This document shows, piece by piece, positions 9,642 through 18,141 of a stretch of 64,000 nt of DNA. The notes under the pieces were generated by a model. It saw nothing but the letters and a program-made list of their open reading frames with translations. It ran no database searches and was not told the DNA's origin. The stretch is from DATFNI01 sp963712305 (lineage in GTDB: Bacteria > Bacteroidota > Rhodothermia > Balneolales > DATFMH01), in assembly GCA_963712305.1 (NCBI GenBank), contig CAVQHI010000004.1, forward strand, positions 1-64,000. The letters are read 5' to 3'. The translations under genes and the position numbers were made by a program. Within the stretch, counting starts at the first letter, position 1; each line of letters starts with the position of its first letter.

Positions 9642-10388
9642 TTACTTTGAATTTGTGATCATTCCCTGTGAATAGACGGGTAAAACATCAAGGATACTGA
9701 CCTGGCTGCAATAAGCAAGATCTTCTTCCCCGTTCAAGTGTTTCAGACGCATTGCGTGGTTTGACGAACGAATCAATTCTTCCACACGATTCCGATAGTT
9801 GGCGTACAAAGAAAATGCCGCCACTGAACCATCCGACGTATTTTCCGGTAATTTCCCGTCCGTCAATTCGTAGATGATATTACCGGCACACAATGTGTCT
9901 TCCAATGAAAACCTGTTTTTCCATCCTGCACACACAAGAATAATCTCATTAGGGTCGGCCTTGAGTGATTCTACGACCGTATTCAAGTTCAAAAATGAAC
10001 CTATAAGCAGGCGATCAGCTCCGGTAGACCGGCTAATCGCTTTCGTTCCGTTCGTTGTGTTAAAGATGATAATTTTTCCCTTAACTTTCTTTCCATCATA
10101 CTCAAGGGGAGAGTTGCCAAGCTCATAGCCTTGAATTTTGACACCGTCTTTTTCTCCACACAACAAGTATCCTGATGGATCGAGGTTTTGGGAAATCTTC
10201 TGTGCAGCTTCCATATCTTCAACAGGAATAACTGCTTTCACTCCATTATTCAGAGCCGTCACAATCGTAGAGCTTGCGCGCAAAACGTCGATTACCACAA
10301 CCGTTTTCTTACGAACATCTTCTTCCTGCAACGCTAAAGAAGTGGAAAAAACATCGATCGATGGAGACATCCCTTTGATATCTGTCAT
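9642..10388 (-). CDS. comB: ComB-family 2-phosphosulfolactate phosphatase
   Basis: 248 residues, normal for ComB. Family motifs include VVVIDVLRASSTIVTALNNG (Asp of the acid-phosphatase-like fold), GEKDGVKIQGYELGNSP and IIFNTTNGTKAI, with CAGWKNRFSLEDTLCAG later. In methanogens the enzyme serves coenzyme M synthesis; in bacteria it is tied to sulfolactate-type metabolism or an unknown substrate. Its start overlaps the gcvT stop by 4 bases, so both are one operon. Confidence 0.85.
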   Translation of the reverse strand: MTDIKGMSPSIDVFSTSLALQEEDVRKKTVVVIDVLRASSTIVTALNNGVKAVIPVEDMEAAQKISQNLDPSGYLLCGEKDGVKIQGYELGNSPLEYDGKKVKGKIIIFNTTNGTKAISRSTGADRLLIGSFLNLNTVVESLKADPNEIILVCAGWKNRFSLEDTLCAGNIIYELTDGKLPENTSDGSVAAFSLYANYRNRVEELIRSSNHAMRLKHLNGEEDLAYCSQVSILDVLPVYSQGMITNSK

Positions 10389-11485
10389 TTTTTAGTGATA
10401 AATGGTGGACGTACAACGGTTGCTGGGTTCGATTTACCGCGTATCGAGATAAAAACTTTTGAATCCGGTTTGCTGTAATCAATCACCACATATCCCATAG
10501 CGATTCCTTTTCCGCTTGTAATCGACAGGCCACCGCTGGTCACCTCTCCAATTGAGGCACCGCCTTCATCGGTGATGTCATAATGACTCCTGGGGATCGC
10601 CCGGATATCATCCGTTATCATTCCAACCAATTTTCTTTCGAGTCCGTTTTCTTTTATTTGAAGCAAAGACTCCTTGCCAATAAAATCGTCTTTATCCAAC
10701 TTTGTGAGCCAGCCCAACCCCGCTTCCAACGGATTGGTATCCTTGTTTATATCATTGCCGTACAGTGCATAGCCCATTTCAAGGCGTAGTGTATCACGTG
10801 CACCAAGACCTGCGGGCTTCAGTCCGAATAATTCTCCAGCGCTCATGATCCTGTTCCATATCTCAAATGGATCAGCATCATTTTTATCGAAATAGATTTC
10901 AAATCCTTTCTCACCGGTATAACCTGTAGCAGAAAGGATCACATCCTGATATCCGGCAAACTCACCGATTTGAAAGTGATAGAATTTGATTTCGGATAGA
11001 TCGACAGTTGTGAGTTTCTGAAGAAGATCAATTGATTTTGGTCCCTGAACCGCCAGCAAGCAATAATCATCGGATTTATTCACCAGGCTTACATTAGCCG
11101 GACAATGCGATTTCAACCAATCAAAATCTTTTTGACGGTTGGATGCATTTACAACCAGCATATAGTGGTTATCGCCGATCATGTAAACAATCAGATCGTC
11201 AACAATACCTCCGTCATCGTAACACATTACCGTGTACTGGGCACGACCTGGTTCCAGCTTTGAGACATCATTCACAGTCATTTTTTGCAGGAAATCTTCT
11301 GCATCGTCTCCTTCCACAAAAAACTCACCCATGTGTGATACATCAAAAATACCCACATTCTCGCGCACGGCATTGTGCTCGTCACGGATGCCGGTGTATT
11401 GAACCGGCATATCAAAACCGCCAAAATCAATGATCTTGGCATTTAGTTCTTTATGAACTTCAAAAAAAGGTGTCTTCTCAGCCAT
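10385..11485 (-). CDS. gcvT: aminomethyltransferase, glycine cleavage system T protein
   Basis: T protein of the glycine cleavage system. It transfers the methylene group to tetrahydrofolate and releases ammonia. It has 366 residues, the usual length. Visible family motifs are FGGFDMPVQYTGIRDEH at the N-terminus, VGIFDVSHMGEF, LSATGYTGEKGFEIYFD and GARDTLRLEMGYALYGND. The C-terminal barrel (GEVTSGGLSITSGKGIAMGYV) is complete. No gcvP, gcvH or lpd is in the window. Confidence 0.95.
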   Translation of the reverse strand: MAEKTPFFEVHKELNAKIIDFGGFDMPVQYTGIRDEHNAVRENVGIFDVSHMGEFFVEGDDAEDFLQKMTVNDVSKLEPGRAQYTVMCYDDGGIVDDLIVYMIGDNHYMLVVNASNRQKDFDWLKSHCPANVSLVNKSDDYCLLAVQGPKSIDLLQKLTTVDLSEIKFYHFQIGEFAGYQDVILSATGYTGEKGFEIYFDKNDADPFEIWNRIMSAGELFGLKPAGLGARDTLRLEMGYALYGNDINKDTNPLEAGLGWLTKLDKDDFIGKESLLQIKENGLERKLVGMITDDIRAIPRSHYDITDEGGASIGEVTSGGLSITSGKGIAMGYVVIDYSKPDSKVFISIRGKSNPATVVRPPFITKK

Positions 11486-11522
11486 AATAGTATCTCAATA
11501 TTCTGCTTGTTTAAGCTAGTAA

Positions 11523-11888
11523 TTATTCTTCCCGATGGACAGTGTCTGGACTAAAAGCAGGCATACAAACCGACCAGTACTCATTTTCTTCAGGATATGG
11601 ATTGGAATATTGAATCCGGGTACCGCTATAACTCACAAAACTTTCACCAGCTTCCAGTTCAATGATATCGTTCTGGTCCACAATGATACGCATGCGTCCA
11701 CTGATCATCAAAGTTATTTCATCAAAATCGGGTGTCTGGGCCGGCTCACCCCAGCCGGCCGGAGCATGCATATGTGCCAGCGAAAAATCTGAAGTTTCTG
11801 TCGACACTTTCCCAAAATGTTCTTCAATTAATTTATTCCCCGGTACGGGAATGCGAATCGGATTGGATTGTTTTCTGTATTTCTCCAT
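11523..11888 (-). CDS. cupin-domain protein
   Basis: 121 residues with one small beta-barrel: SLAHMHAPAGWGEPAQTPDFDE (read as AHMHAP plus a Glu/Asp-rich strand) and a second strand set IIELEAGESFVSYSGTRIQY. The usual His/Glu metal ligands are partly present (HMHAP, DEIT). It resembles small EutQ- or AraC-type cupins; the substrate is unknown. It stands 37 bases upstream of gcvT on the same strand, so it may be transcribed with it. Confidence 0.7.
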   Translation of the reverse strand: MEKYRKQSNPIRIPVPGNKLIEEHFGKVSTETSDFSLAHMHAPAGWGEPAQTPDFDEITLMISGRMRIIVDQNDIIELEAGESFVSYSGTRIQYSNPYPEENEYWSVCMPAFSPDTVHREE

Positions 11889-12094
11889 TCTTTTTCTCTT
11901 TAAGGCACTTTCCCTTATTTACGGAGTAAAATATACGACATCTCATCCATCTTACAGAACCCCAGGCATTCGCCTATAACACGGCCCATTTTGTTGCGTT
12001 ACCATTAAAATGACGGGATAATCCTTCATAAACTTTTTACACAGCATCCTTATATTAGCAGTACTAAATAGCGAATGCTAAAAAAGAATCTTAT

Positions 12095-12229
12095 ATGTCT
12101 ATTACAAACAAACAGGTACTCGAAGCCCTTTCCAATGTAATCGATCCCGATTTGGGAAAAGACATCGTAACGCTAGGAATGGTTGAAGAGCTTTTTATAG
12201 ATGGTAAAGATGTCACGATTTACCGTTAA
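12095..12229 (+). pseudogene. mrp: N-terminal MIP18/DUF59 piece of Mrp, cut off by a frameshift
   Basis: An ATG-started 44-codon stretch reads MSITNKQVLEALSNVIDPDL, then GKDIVTLGMVEELF, the standard start of the MIP18/DUF59 domain fused to Mrp ATPases in Bacteroidota. It runs into TAA at 12227-12229. The protein continues one frame over at about 12215-12221 with FTVNLTTPACPMK, exactly the next conserved block. One extra base near 12215-12218 explains the break. Either a real frameshift or a read error. Confidence 0.75.
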
Positions 12230-13196
12230 TCTGACAACCCCTGCCTGTCCGATGAAAGCCGAGATTGAACGGGCATGCGTCAATGCGGTGAAACACCTTG
12301 TGGACGAGGAAGCGAATGTAAATGTAACCATGGCTTCCAACGTTAAGAAAAATCGCGTTGAAGACCAGGGTGATCAGGGAATTCTTAAAGGCGTCAAAAA
12401 CATCATCGCGGTTGCCTCGGGTAAAGGCGGTGTAGGTAAATCTACCGTTGCAGTTAACCTCGCCGTGGCACTTGCAAAAAAGGGAGCATCTGTTGGTCTG
12501 GTTGACACCGATATCTATGGGCCAAGCATCCCTACCATGTTCAATCTGCACGAACGTCCCAGTATAACTACTCAGCGGAAAATCATTCCTTTGGTAAAAT
12601 ATGGTGTACAATTGCTTTCCATGGGCTTTCTGGTTGATGCCGATGAAGCTGTTGTCTGGCGTGGACCTATGGTATCCAGTGCTGTCAAACAGTTTCTGAG
12701 CGAAGCCGAATGGGGCGAGCTGGACTACATGGTTCTCGATCTGCCACCGGGAACTGGAGATATTCAATTAACAATCGTTCAGACGGTTCCTTTAACCGGT
12801 GCGATTGTCGTATCCACTCCACAGGATGTCGCTCTGGATGACGCCCGGAAGGCTGTGGCTATGTTCCGGAAGGTAAAAGTTCCGGTTCTTGGCATTGTCG
12901 AAAACATGGCCTACTTCACACCACCCGATATGCCGGGCAAGAAATATCATATTTTCGGTGAAGGCGGGGCGCGCAGGCTGTCTGAAAAACTTGAAGTACC
13001 TTTCCTTGGTGAAATACCTCTTGAACAAAATGTGCGCGAAGGTTCTGATGAAGGAGAACCGATTGTTATTCGAGATGAAAATGCACCTTCATCCATTGCA
13101 TTCAGTCAGCTCGCCAACAGCGCTGCACAGCAAATTTCTATCCGAAATGCGAAGATACCGCCTACATCTAAGATTGAGATCTCAATGAAACCGTGA
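12201..13196 (+). CDS. mrp: Mrp/ApbC family Fe-S cluster carrier ATPase (frameshifted 5' end)
   Basis: P-loop NTPase that carries or inserts Fe-S clusters. The frame shown has 331 residues, with the deviant Walker A GKGGVGKS at about 74-81, DTDIYGPSIPTMF, RGPMVSSAVKQFL and the switch region VLDLPPGTGDIQLT. The CxxC of many Mrp proteins is absent (MAYFTPPDMPGKKY), as often seen in Bacteroidota. The first residues after the start are probably not used as such: the true gene most likely began at 12095 and is broken by a one-base shift (see the N-terminal piece). A strong terminator follows at 13233. Confidence 0.88.
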   Translation: MVKMSRFTVNLTTPACPMKAEIERACVNAVKHLVDEEANVNVTMASNVKKNRVEDQGDQGILKGVKNIIAVASGKGGVGKSTVAVNLAVALAKKGASVGLVDTDIYGPSIPTMFNLHERPSITTQRKIIPLVKYGVQLLSMGFLVDADEAVVWRGPMVSSAVKQFLSEAEWGELDYMVLDLPPGTGDIQLTIVQTVPLTGAIVVSTPQDVALDDARKAVAMFRKVKVPVLGIVENMAYFTPPDMPGKKYHIFGEGGARRLSEKLEVPFLGEIPLEQNVREGSDEGEPIVIRDENAPSSIAFSQLANSAAQQISIRNAKIPPTSKIEISMKP

Positions 13197-13232
13197 TTTC
13201 AGCTTCTTTGTGAAAATAACGATGTTTTGTGT

Positions 13233-13266
13233 GTAAGGGTGATTCGCGAATCACCCTTACTTTTTT
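13233..13266 (+). terminator. Rho-independent terminator of mrp
   Basis: A perfect 28-base palindrome (arm GTAAGGGTGATTCG) at 13233-13260 is followed directly by six T. The hairpin is long and GC-containing, so it can terminate mrp transcription from the left. Confidence 0.85.
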
Positions 13267-13501
13267 AAAACTTTCATTTTTCAACTGATGAAAATCCCGA
13301 TTCATAAGGAGTTATTTTTCGCAATATCCTTTACTGAGATTCCCGTATCCACGAGAATGACGCCTTTAGGAGGGGTCATTGGGGATTTGTTCCCTTTCTG
13401 AATATCAGATAAATCAATGTATTACGAAAACCTTTTGAAAAATAATAATGGTGCACCGTCCCCCAAAAGCTGGCGAGGAGATTACAGGTTTGTTTAAACA
13501 C
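13267..13501. other. intergenic stretch between two terminators
   Basis: Part of the 363-base gap between mrp and rplS. No open frame with coding character is visible. A short imperfect palindrome near 13335-13360 (ATTCCCGTATCCACGAGAAT) resembles dispersed intergenic palindromes, but it occurs once here. I see no further signal. Confidence 0.4.
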
Positions 13502-13532
13502 AAAAAGCGGAGCCTTGCATTAGACTCCGCTT
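13502..13532 (-). terminator. terminator of the ffh-rpsP-rimM-trmD-rplS operon
   Basis: Read on the minus strand, AAGCGGAG (13532-13525 side) and CTCCGCTT form an 8-bp stem with a short loop, followed by a T run (13504-13502 side). It lies just after the rplS stop. Confidence 0.8.
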
Positions 13533-13559
13533 AAAATCGTTGTGCTTTACCTGATCAGC

Positions 13560-13910
13560 TTATAGGAAACGATTCTTTTCCTTAATCCGGGCAGCTTTAC
13601 CGCGTAATCCTCGCAGGTAGTACAGTTTGGCGCGACGGACATTTCCTTTTTTCTTCACATCTATTGTAGCGATGTACGGAGAGGTGAAGGGGAATATACG
13701 CTCAACACCAATCGAATTGGAAATTTTTCGAACAACAAAAGAACGATTGGCGCCACGTCCGCGGATAGAGATAACTATTCCTTCGAACTGCTGGATACGT
13801 TCCTTTTCACCTTCTTTAACCCGGTAGTGTACGTTTACTGTATCTCCGGATGCAAACGAAGGTAGATCATCACGTACCTGAGTTTGTTCTACTAATTTAA
13901 GCTTGTCCAT
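13560..13910 (-). CDS. rplS: 50S ribosomal protein L19
   Basis: 116 residues, standard length. Motifs: LPSFASGDTVNVHYRVKEG, RIQQFEGIVISIRGRG and SIGVERIFPFTSPYI, followed by the basic C-terminus (RRAKLYYLRGLRGKAARIKE). It is the last gene of the operon with ffh, rpsP, rimM and trmD, the classic arrangement. Confidence 0.98.
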   Translation of the reverse strand: MDKLKLVEQTQVRDDLPSFASGDTVNVHYRVKEGEKERIQQFEGIVISIRGRGANRSFVVRKISNSIGVERIFPFTSPYIATIDVKKKGNVRRAKLYYLRGLRGKAARIKEKNRFL

Positions 13911-13952
13911 TGTTCTAACCTGTTTTCCCCGACGAATCGGGGCTATTAACTG

Positions 13953-14645
13953 TTAATTTTCAAATTTATCTATTAAATCGGGTCGCAACCGCCGAGTTTT
14001 TTCAACCGCAACCTTTTCTTTCCATTTGGCGATCTTGCTGTGATCGCCAGATTGTAATACATCGGGTACTTTCATCTCGCGGTAGACTGACGGCCGCGTA
14101 TATTCGGGCGGAGCCAGAAGTCCATCCATGAATGCATCGTCGAGTGCACTTTCAGAATCACCAAGTGCTCCCGGCAGTAACCGAACAAGAGCGTCGACGA
14201 CCATCAGTGCCGGTAATTCTCCACCAGACAGAACCACATCTCCAACACGGTATTCGCGGGTAATCAGTGAATCCCTAATCCGTTGGTCCACGCCTTTATA
14301 GTGACCACAAAGGATGATGATATTTTCAATCATTGAAAGCCGGTTGGCTTCTTTTTGCGTGAATGCATCACCATCGGGAGCTGTGAATATGACATCACCA
14401 TATTCACGATCCTTCTTTAGTGATTCCACACAATCGAAAATAGGTTGAGGTGTCATCACCATTCCGGCGCCACCGCCATACGGATAATCGTCAATCCGGC
14501 CGTGTTTATCTGTCGTATAGTCATGAAGATCATGCAGTACAATTTCAACAAGGCCAGCTTCACGCGCCCGTTTAATGATGCTGTGCTCAATCGGACTTCT
14601 CATCAAATCGGGAACTGCCGATATGAGATCGATTCTCATCATCAT
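13953..14645 (-). CDS. trmD: tRNA (guanine-N1)-methyltransferase
   Basis: Methylates G37 of tRNAs, which prevents frameshifting. It has 230 residues. The SPOUT trefoil-knot motifs are visible: YPYGGGAGMVMTPQPI, IILCGHYKGVDQRI and GDVVLSGGELPALMVVDAL. Its start overlaps the rimM stop by 4 bases. Confidence 0.97.
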   Translation of the reverse strand: MMMRIDLISAVPDLMRSPIEHSIIKRAREAGLVEIVLHDLHDYTTDKHGRIDDYPYGGGAGMVMTPQPIFDCVESLKKDREYGDVIFTAPDGDAFTQKEANRLSMIENIIILCGHYKGVDQRIRDSLITREYRVGDVVLSGGELPALMVVDALVRLLPGALGDSESALDDAFMDGLLAPPEYTRPSVYREMKVPDVLQSGDHSKIAKWKEKVAVEKTRRLRPDLIDKFEN

Positions 14646-15193
14646 ACCTCCATGAGAGGTTTCAAGTTACGACAGTGAATCACGCCTTCTTCATCATCGA
14701 CTGAGAGAATGTACTCGTCGACAAATGGAATCATGTAAACTCCGTCTTCCGATGCCACGTGCAAAATTGGATGTGCCGGGTTTTCAATTATGTCGACCAC
14801 CTCACCGCACCGGGTTTCACTTTCATCGATAATAATACAACCGATTAGTTCATCACCTGTATGGTCTGCATCTGGCAGCATCAGTCTTTCATATTGATCT
14901 GTTGCCACATGAATACCACTACGGACCAGACGTTCGGCCTTTACCCGATCATCCACCGATTCAAATTTTACAAAGAACGAGGGCCGACCTCTTTTATCTG
15001 CCAGGTAGGATTTTTCAACCCTTCTTGGCTCCAGATCACCCCTATAATTATTTACGTAAAAAAGTTTTTGCTCTCCAAGCAGTTCCGGCAAATCCACTTC
15101 CAGATCAACAAGCACTTCTCCTTTTAGTCCATGTGCCTTGACAATGGTACCAATTCTTTGAAATGCCGACTGGAACTCACGATCCATATCCAA
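14642..15193 (-). CDS. rimM: 16S rRNA maturation factor RimM
   Basis: 183 residues with an N-terminal RimM beta-barrel (IGTIVKAHGLKGEVLVDLEV) and a C-terminal PRC-type barrel (HPILHVASEDGVYMIPFVDEYI). It binds S19 during 30S assembly. It lies between rpsP and trmD in the usual order and overlaps trmD. Confidence 0.95.
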   Translation of the reverse strand: MDMDREFQSAFQRIGTIVKAHGLKGEVLVDLEVDLPELLGEQKLFYVNNYRGDLEPRRVEKSYLADKRGRPSFFVKFESVDDRVKAERLVRSGIHVATDQYERLMLPDADHTGDELIGCIIIDESETRCGEVVDIIENPAHPILHVASEDGVYMIPFVDEYILSVDDEEGVIHCRNLKPLMEV

Positions 15194-15256
15194 CTTGTTT
15201 TGCTATAACTGTTCAGATCGTTCTGCCGCAACCAGCTCCGGATTATCCGGCTCGGA

Positions 15257-16234
15257 TTACTTATCCTTTTTCTCTTTAGCTTCTGCCGTTTTACTTTTCT
15301 CTTCGGAAGCTTCAGCCTTGGTTTCCTGTTTAGATGCTTCAGCTTCCTTCTTTTCTTCTTTTACTTCTTCGGCTGGAGCTTCTTCCTTGGCTTTCGTTTC
15401 TTCAGCGGCCTCTTCCTTAACCTCAGCTTTTGGCTCTTCAGCTTTTTCTTCGGTCTTTACTTCAGCTTCAGCTGCTTCAGCCTCAACCTCTTCATCTTTC
15501 TTCTCAGCGGCAGCTTGTTCGGCGGCTCTGGCTTCTTCATCCGCTTTCTTTTTAGCTTCTGCTTCGGCCTTAGCCTTAGCGGCTTTTTCCTTAGCTTCTT
15601 CGGCTTCGGGTTCTTCTTCTGTCTTTGCTTTAGCGGCCTCTTCCTTTACCTCAGCTTTGGGCTCTTCGGCTTTTTCTTCGGTCTTTACTTCAGTTTCAGC
15701 TGTTTCAGCCTCAACCTCTTTATCTTTCTTCTCAGCGGCAGCTTGTTCGGCGGCTCTGGCTTCTTCATCCGCTTTCTTTTTAGCTTCTGCTTCGGCCTTA
15801 GCTTTAGCGGCTTTTTCTTTAGCCTTTTCCTCTTCTTCCTTTCGGATGCGGGCTTCTTCAGCTTCTATTTCAGCCTTGCGTTGCTCGCTTTTGGATTTCG
15901 CATCGCCGTTTGCGCCAGCTTTCTGAGCTTTCCACTCGCTGATGGTTTGATCGATTTCTTCCTCTGACTTACCCCAGCGTTTCAGGTGCATCCGGTAATA
16001 GACACCTTCGCGCTTCAGGATGTTGCGAACGGTATCGGATGGAATGGCACCCGTTCCGATCCAGTACATAGCCCGTTCTTCATTGAGAATGACCTGATCG
16101 GCAGCCATCAGGGGATTGAATCGTCCGAGATCCTCGATGATACGACCATCACGAGGAGACCGTGAATCTGCTGCAACAATATGGTAATACGGTTTCTTCT
16201 TACGTCCGTGCCGTTGCAATCGAAGTTTAACCAA
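15257..16234 (-). CDS. rpsP: 30S ribosomal protein S16 with very long charged C-terminal tail
   Basis: Residues about 1-85 are normal S16 (VKLRLQRHGRKKKPYYHIV, GRIIEDLGRFNPL). The remaining 240 residues are Lys/Glu/Ala low complexity, likely a charged helix or disordered tail. Many Bacteroidota S16 proteins carry an extension, but this one triples the protein. Within it a 76-residue period appears twice (starting at residues 140 and 216), about 62 residues almost identical between copies. No stop or frameshift interrupts it, so it seems translated. The tail role is unknown. Confidence 0.93.
   Translation of the reverse strand: MVKLRLQRHGRKKKPYYHIVAADSRSPRDGRIIEDLGRFNPLMAADQVILNEERAMYWIGTGAIPSDTVRNILKREGVYYRMHLKRWGKSEEEIDQTISEWKAQKAGANGDAKSKSEQRKAEIEAEEARIRKEEEEKAKEKAAKAKAEAEAKKKADEEARAAEQAAAEKKDKEVEAETAETEVKTEEKAEEPKAEVKEEAAKAKTEEEPEAEEAKEKAAKAKAEAEAKKKADEEARAAEQAAAEKKDEEVEAEAAEAEVKTEEKAEEPKAEVKEEAAEETKAKEEAPAEEVKEEKKEAEASKQETKAEASEEKSKTAEAKEKKDK
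15404..15817 (-). repeat. tandem duplication (228-bp period) in the rpsP tail
   Basis: DNA at 15632-15817 and 15404-15589 encodes nearly the same 62 residues, with a period of 228 bases (76 codons). The two copies differ by only a few bases, mostly in the Ala/Thr and Asp/Glu codons, so the duplication is recent or kept alike by conversion. Confidence 0.85.
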
Positions 16235-16268
16235 TGTTTACTCCTGTAATACTTAGTTAGTTACCAGT

Positions 16269-17609
16269 TTAATTTCCTAAAGACGTCAAATTCTTTAAAC
16301 CTTGCATAGTCCGGCCCATGCGGCCCATCTTTGACATTGTTTTCATCATTTTCTTCATCTGCTCAAATTGTTTGAGCAGTTCATTGACCTCGCGCACTGT
16401 GGTGCCGGACCCCTGTGCGATACGACGACGACGACTTCCGTTCAATACGTCCGGGTTTTGCCGTTCCTCAACCGTCATAGAGCTGATAATTGCTTCAATT
16501 GGCTTGAATGCGTCATCATCAACTTCCACATCCTTAAGAGCCTGATTAGCGCCTGGCAACATACCCACCAGATCGCTGATCGACCCCATTTTTTTAATCT
16601 GCTGCAGTTGTTCAACGAAGTCTTCGAGATTAAAATCATTCGTTCTGATCTTCTTCTGAAGTTTCGCAGCTTCCTTCTCGTCGTATTGATTCTGAGCCTT
16701 TTCGACGAGCGATACCACATCACCCATTCCAAGGATGCGTTGCGCCATCCGGTCAGGGTAAAACTCTGAGAGAGCGTCCAGCTTTTCACCGGTGCTCACA
16801 AACTTAATCGGTTTCTCTACCACAGAAGTGATGGAAAGGGCAGCCCCACCGCGCGTGTCGCCGTCCAGTTTGGTCAGGACCACGCCATCAAAATCTATGC
16901 GTTGATTAAACTCTCGGGCGGTATTGACGGCATCCTGCCCGGTCATTGAATCGACAACAAACAGGATTTCATTAGGTTTCAACTTCTGCTTGATTTCGGC
17001 CACTTCGTTCATCATGGCCTCGTCAACATGCAAGCGTCCTGCTGTATCAATAATGACTACATCACAGGCAGCTTTTCTTGCTTCCTGAACAGCCTCACGA
17101 GCAACCCGGACAGCATCCTTCTCTTCAATAGAATAAACAGGAACATCGATCTGCTCAGCCAGCGTCTTAAGCTGATCGATAGCAGCAGGCCGGTAAACGT
17201 CTGCCGCAGCCAAAAGCGGAGTGTGATTCTGCTCTTTCAGATACCGGGCCAGCTTCGCGGTAAATGTCGTTTTACCAGAACCCTGCAAACCAGCAATCAA
17301 AATGATAGTTGGTGGGGTATTGGCAAAACGAATACTCTCATGCTCTTCACCAAGGATTGTAACGAGTTCATCATATACAATTTTGGTGAATTGCTGTCCC
17401 GGGGAGACCCCTTGTAAAACACCGGACTCCATAGCCTGATCCTTGACCTTGTCGGTAAACGACCTGGCTACCTCATAGTTCACGTCAGCATCGAGCAACG
17501 CACGGCGTATCTCACGGACTGTCTCCGCGATGTTGACATCACTAATCTTACCGTGTCCGCTCAGCGACTGAAATGCCGAACCGAGCTTATCGGATAGGTC
17601 TTCGAACAT
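16269..17609 (-). CDS. ffh: signal recognition particle protein Ffh
   Basis: SRP54 GTPase that targets nascent membrane proteins to FtsY. It has 446 residues with the N domain (1-85), the G domain with P-loop GLQGSGKTT (about residue 108), DTAGRLHVD and TKLDGDTRGGAALS, and a Met-rich M domain near the end (FEQMKKMMKTMSKMGRMGR) that binds SRP RNA. First gene of the operon that ends with rplS. Confidence 0.97.
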   Translation of the reverse strand: MFEDLSDKLGSAFQSLSGHGKISDVNIAETVREIRRALLDADVNYEVARSFTDKVKDQAMESGVLQGVSPGQQFTKIVYDELVTILGEEHESIRFANTPPTIILIAGLQGSGKTTFTAKLARYLKEQNHTPLLAAADVYRPAAIDQLKTLAEQIDVPVYSIEEKDAVRVAREAVQEARKAACDVVIIDTAGRLHVDEAMMNEVAEIKQKLKPNEILFVVDSMTGQDAVNTAREFNQRIDFDGVVLTKLDGDTRGGAALSITSVVEKPIKFVSTGEKLDALSEFYPDRMAQRILGMGDVVSLVEKAQNQYDEKEAAKLQKKIRTNDFNLEDFVEQLQQIKKMGSISDLVGMLPGANQALKDVEVDDDAFKPIEAIISSMTVEERQNPDVLNGSRRRRIAQGSGTTVREVNELLKQFEQMKKMMKTMSKMGRMGRTMQGLKNLTSLGN

Positions 17610-18141
17610 TGTTGTTTTGGGTGGTTATTTTTTTAAGAGCTTCGCAAAGCTTTTGAAGTTAAGGACATTTTCTACTCTTATCAACATTTTGCAACCATTT
17701 TTGTATACAACGTGAACTGTACTGCTTTAAACGGTGATTGCAGCCTTTGTATTTTTTTTACTTTCTTATCTCCTCTGACATTTAGGACAGATATAGCAAC
17801 CTGTCCTAAACACCAGATATCTCGGTCATCCAGATCAATCTGTACAACTTTCATCTTCCGAACGGTCGTCAATAATTACATCATCAAAAATCTGGTGTAA
17901 TGAGATCGAATCAAAACATCGCTTCATAATCTCGAGGTCTTGAACTCCAGGTATCACAAACTTAGTCTTGATTTTTTTAAAAAACCGGACAGTGTGCATG
18001 ATCATTCCGCTTTGATCATCCTTAAATACATTCAAAAGGGTAAAGCTGATAATCAAAATTGAATTTTGTTCATTCTTTTCCCAAATAGATGTTATTTTCG
18101 CACGTCAGGTATAATAAAAAGAAATTGAGGAACAACTACTT
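17610..18141. other. intergenic region between ffh and fabI
   Basis: 532 bases holding the divergent promoter regions of the ffh operon (left) and fabI (right). Apart from the weak STAS-like fragment there is no convincing gene. A run TTATTTTCG about 50 bases before fabI is a loose match to the TAnnTTTG box. Confidence 0.4.
17835..18056 (-). pseudogene. possible STAS-domain fragment
   Basis: A 73-codon frame reads GMIMHTVRFFKKIKTKFVI, then KRCFDSISLHQIFD. This resembles the last helix-strand-helix of anti-sigma-factor-antagonist (STAS) domains, but the N-terminal strand and the phosphorylated Ser region are missing. The match is short and judged by eye; it may be chance. It lies in a 532-base gap. 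Confidence 0.25.

Noticed and set aside
9642..10388. comB as a sign of coenzyme M synthesis or an archaeal origin
   Set aside because: ComB-like phosphatases are spread in bacteria; no comA, comC or comD is nearby.
13335..13360. REP-like dispersed palindrome
   Set aside because: Only a single imperfect copy in the window, so no repeat family can be claimed.
15195..15967. Ser/Phe-rich plus-strand frames opposite rpsP
   Set aside because: Shadow of the Lys/Glu/Ala repeats of the S16 tail on the other strand; composition is fully explained.
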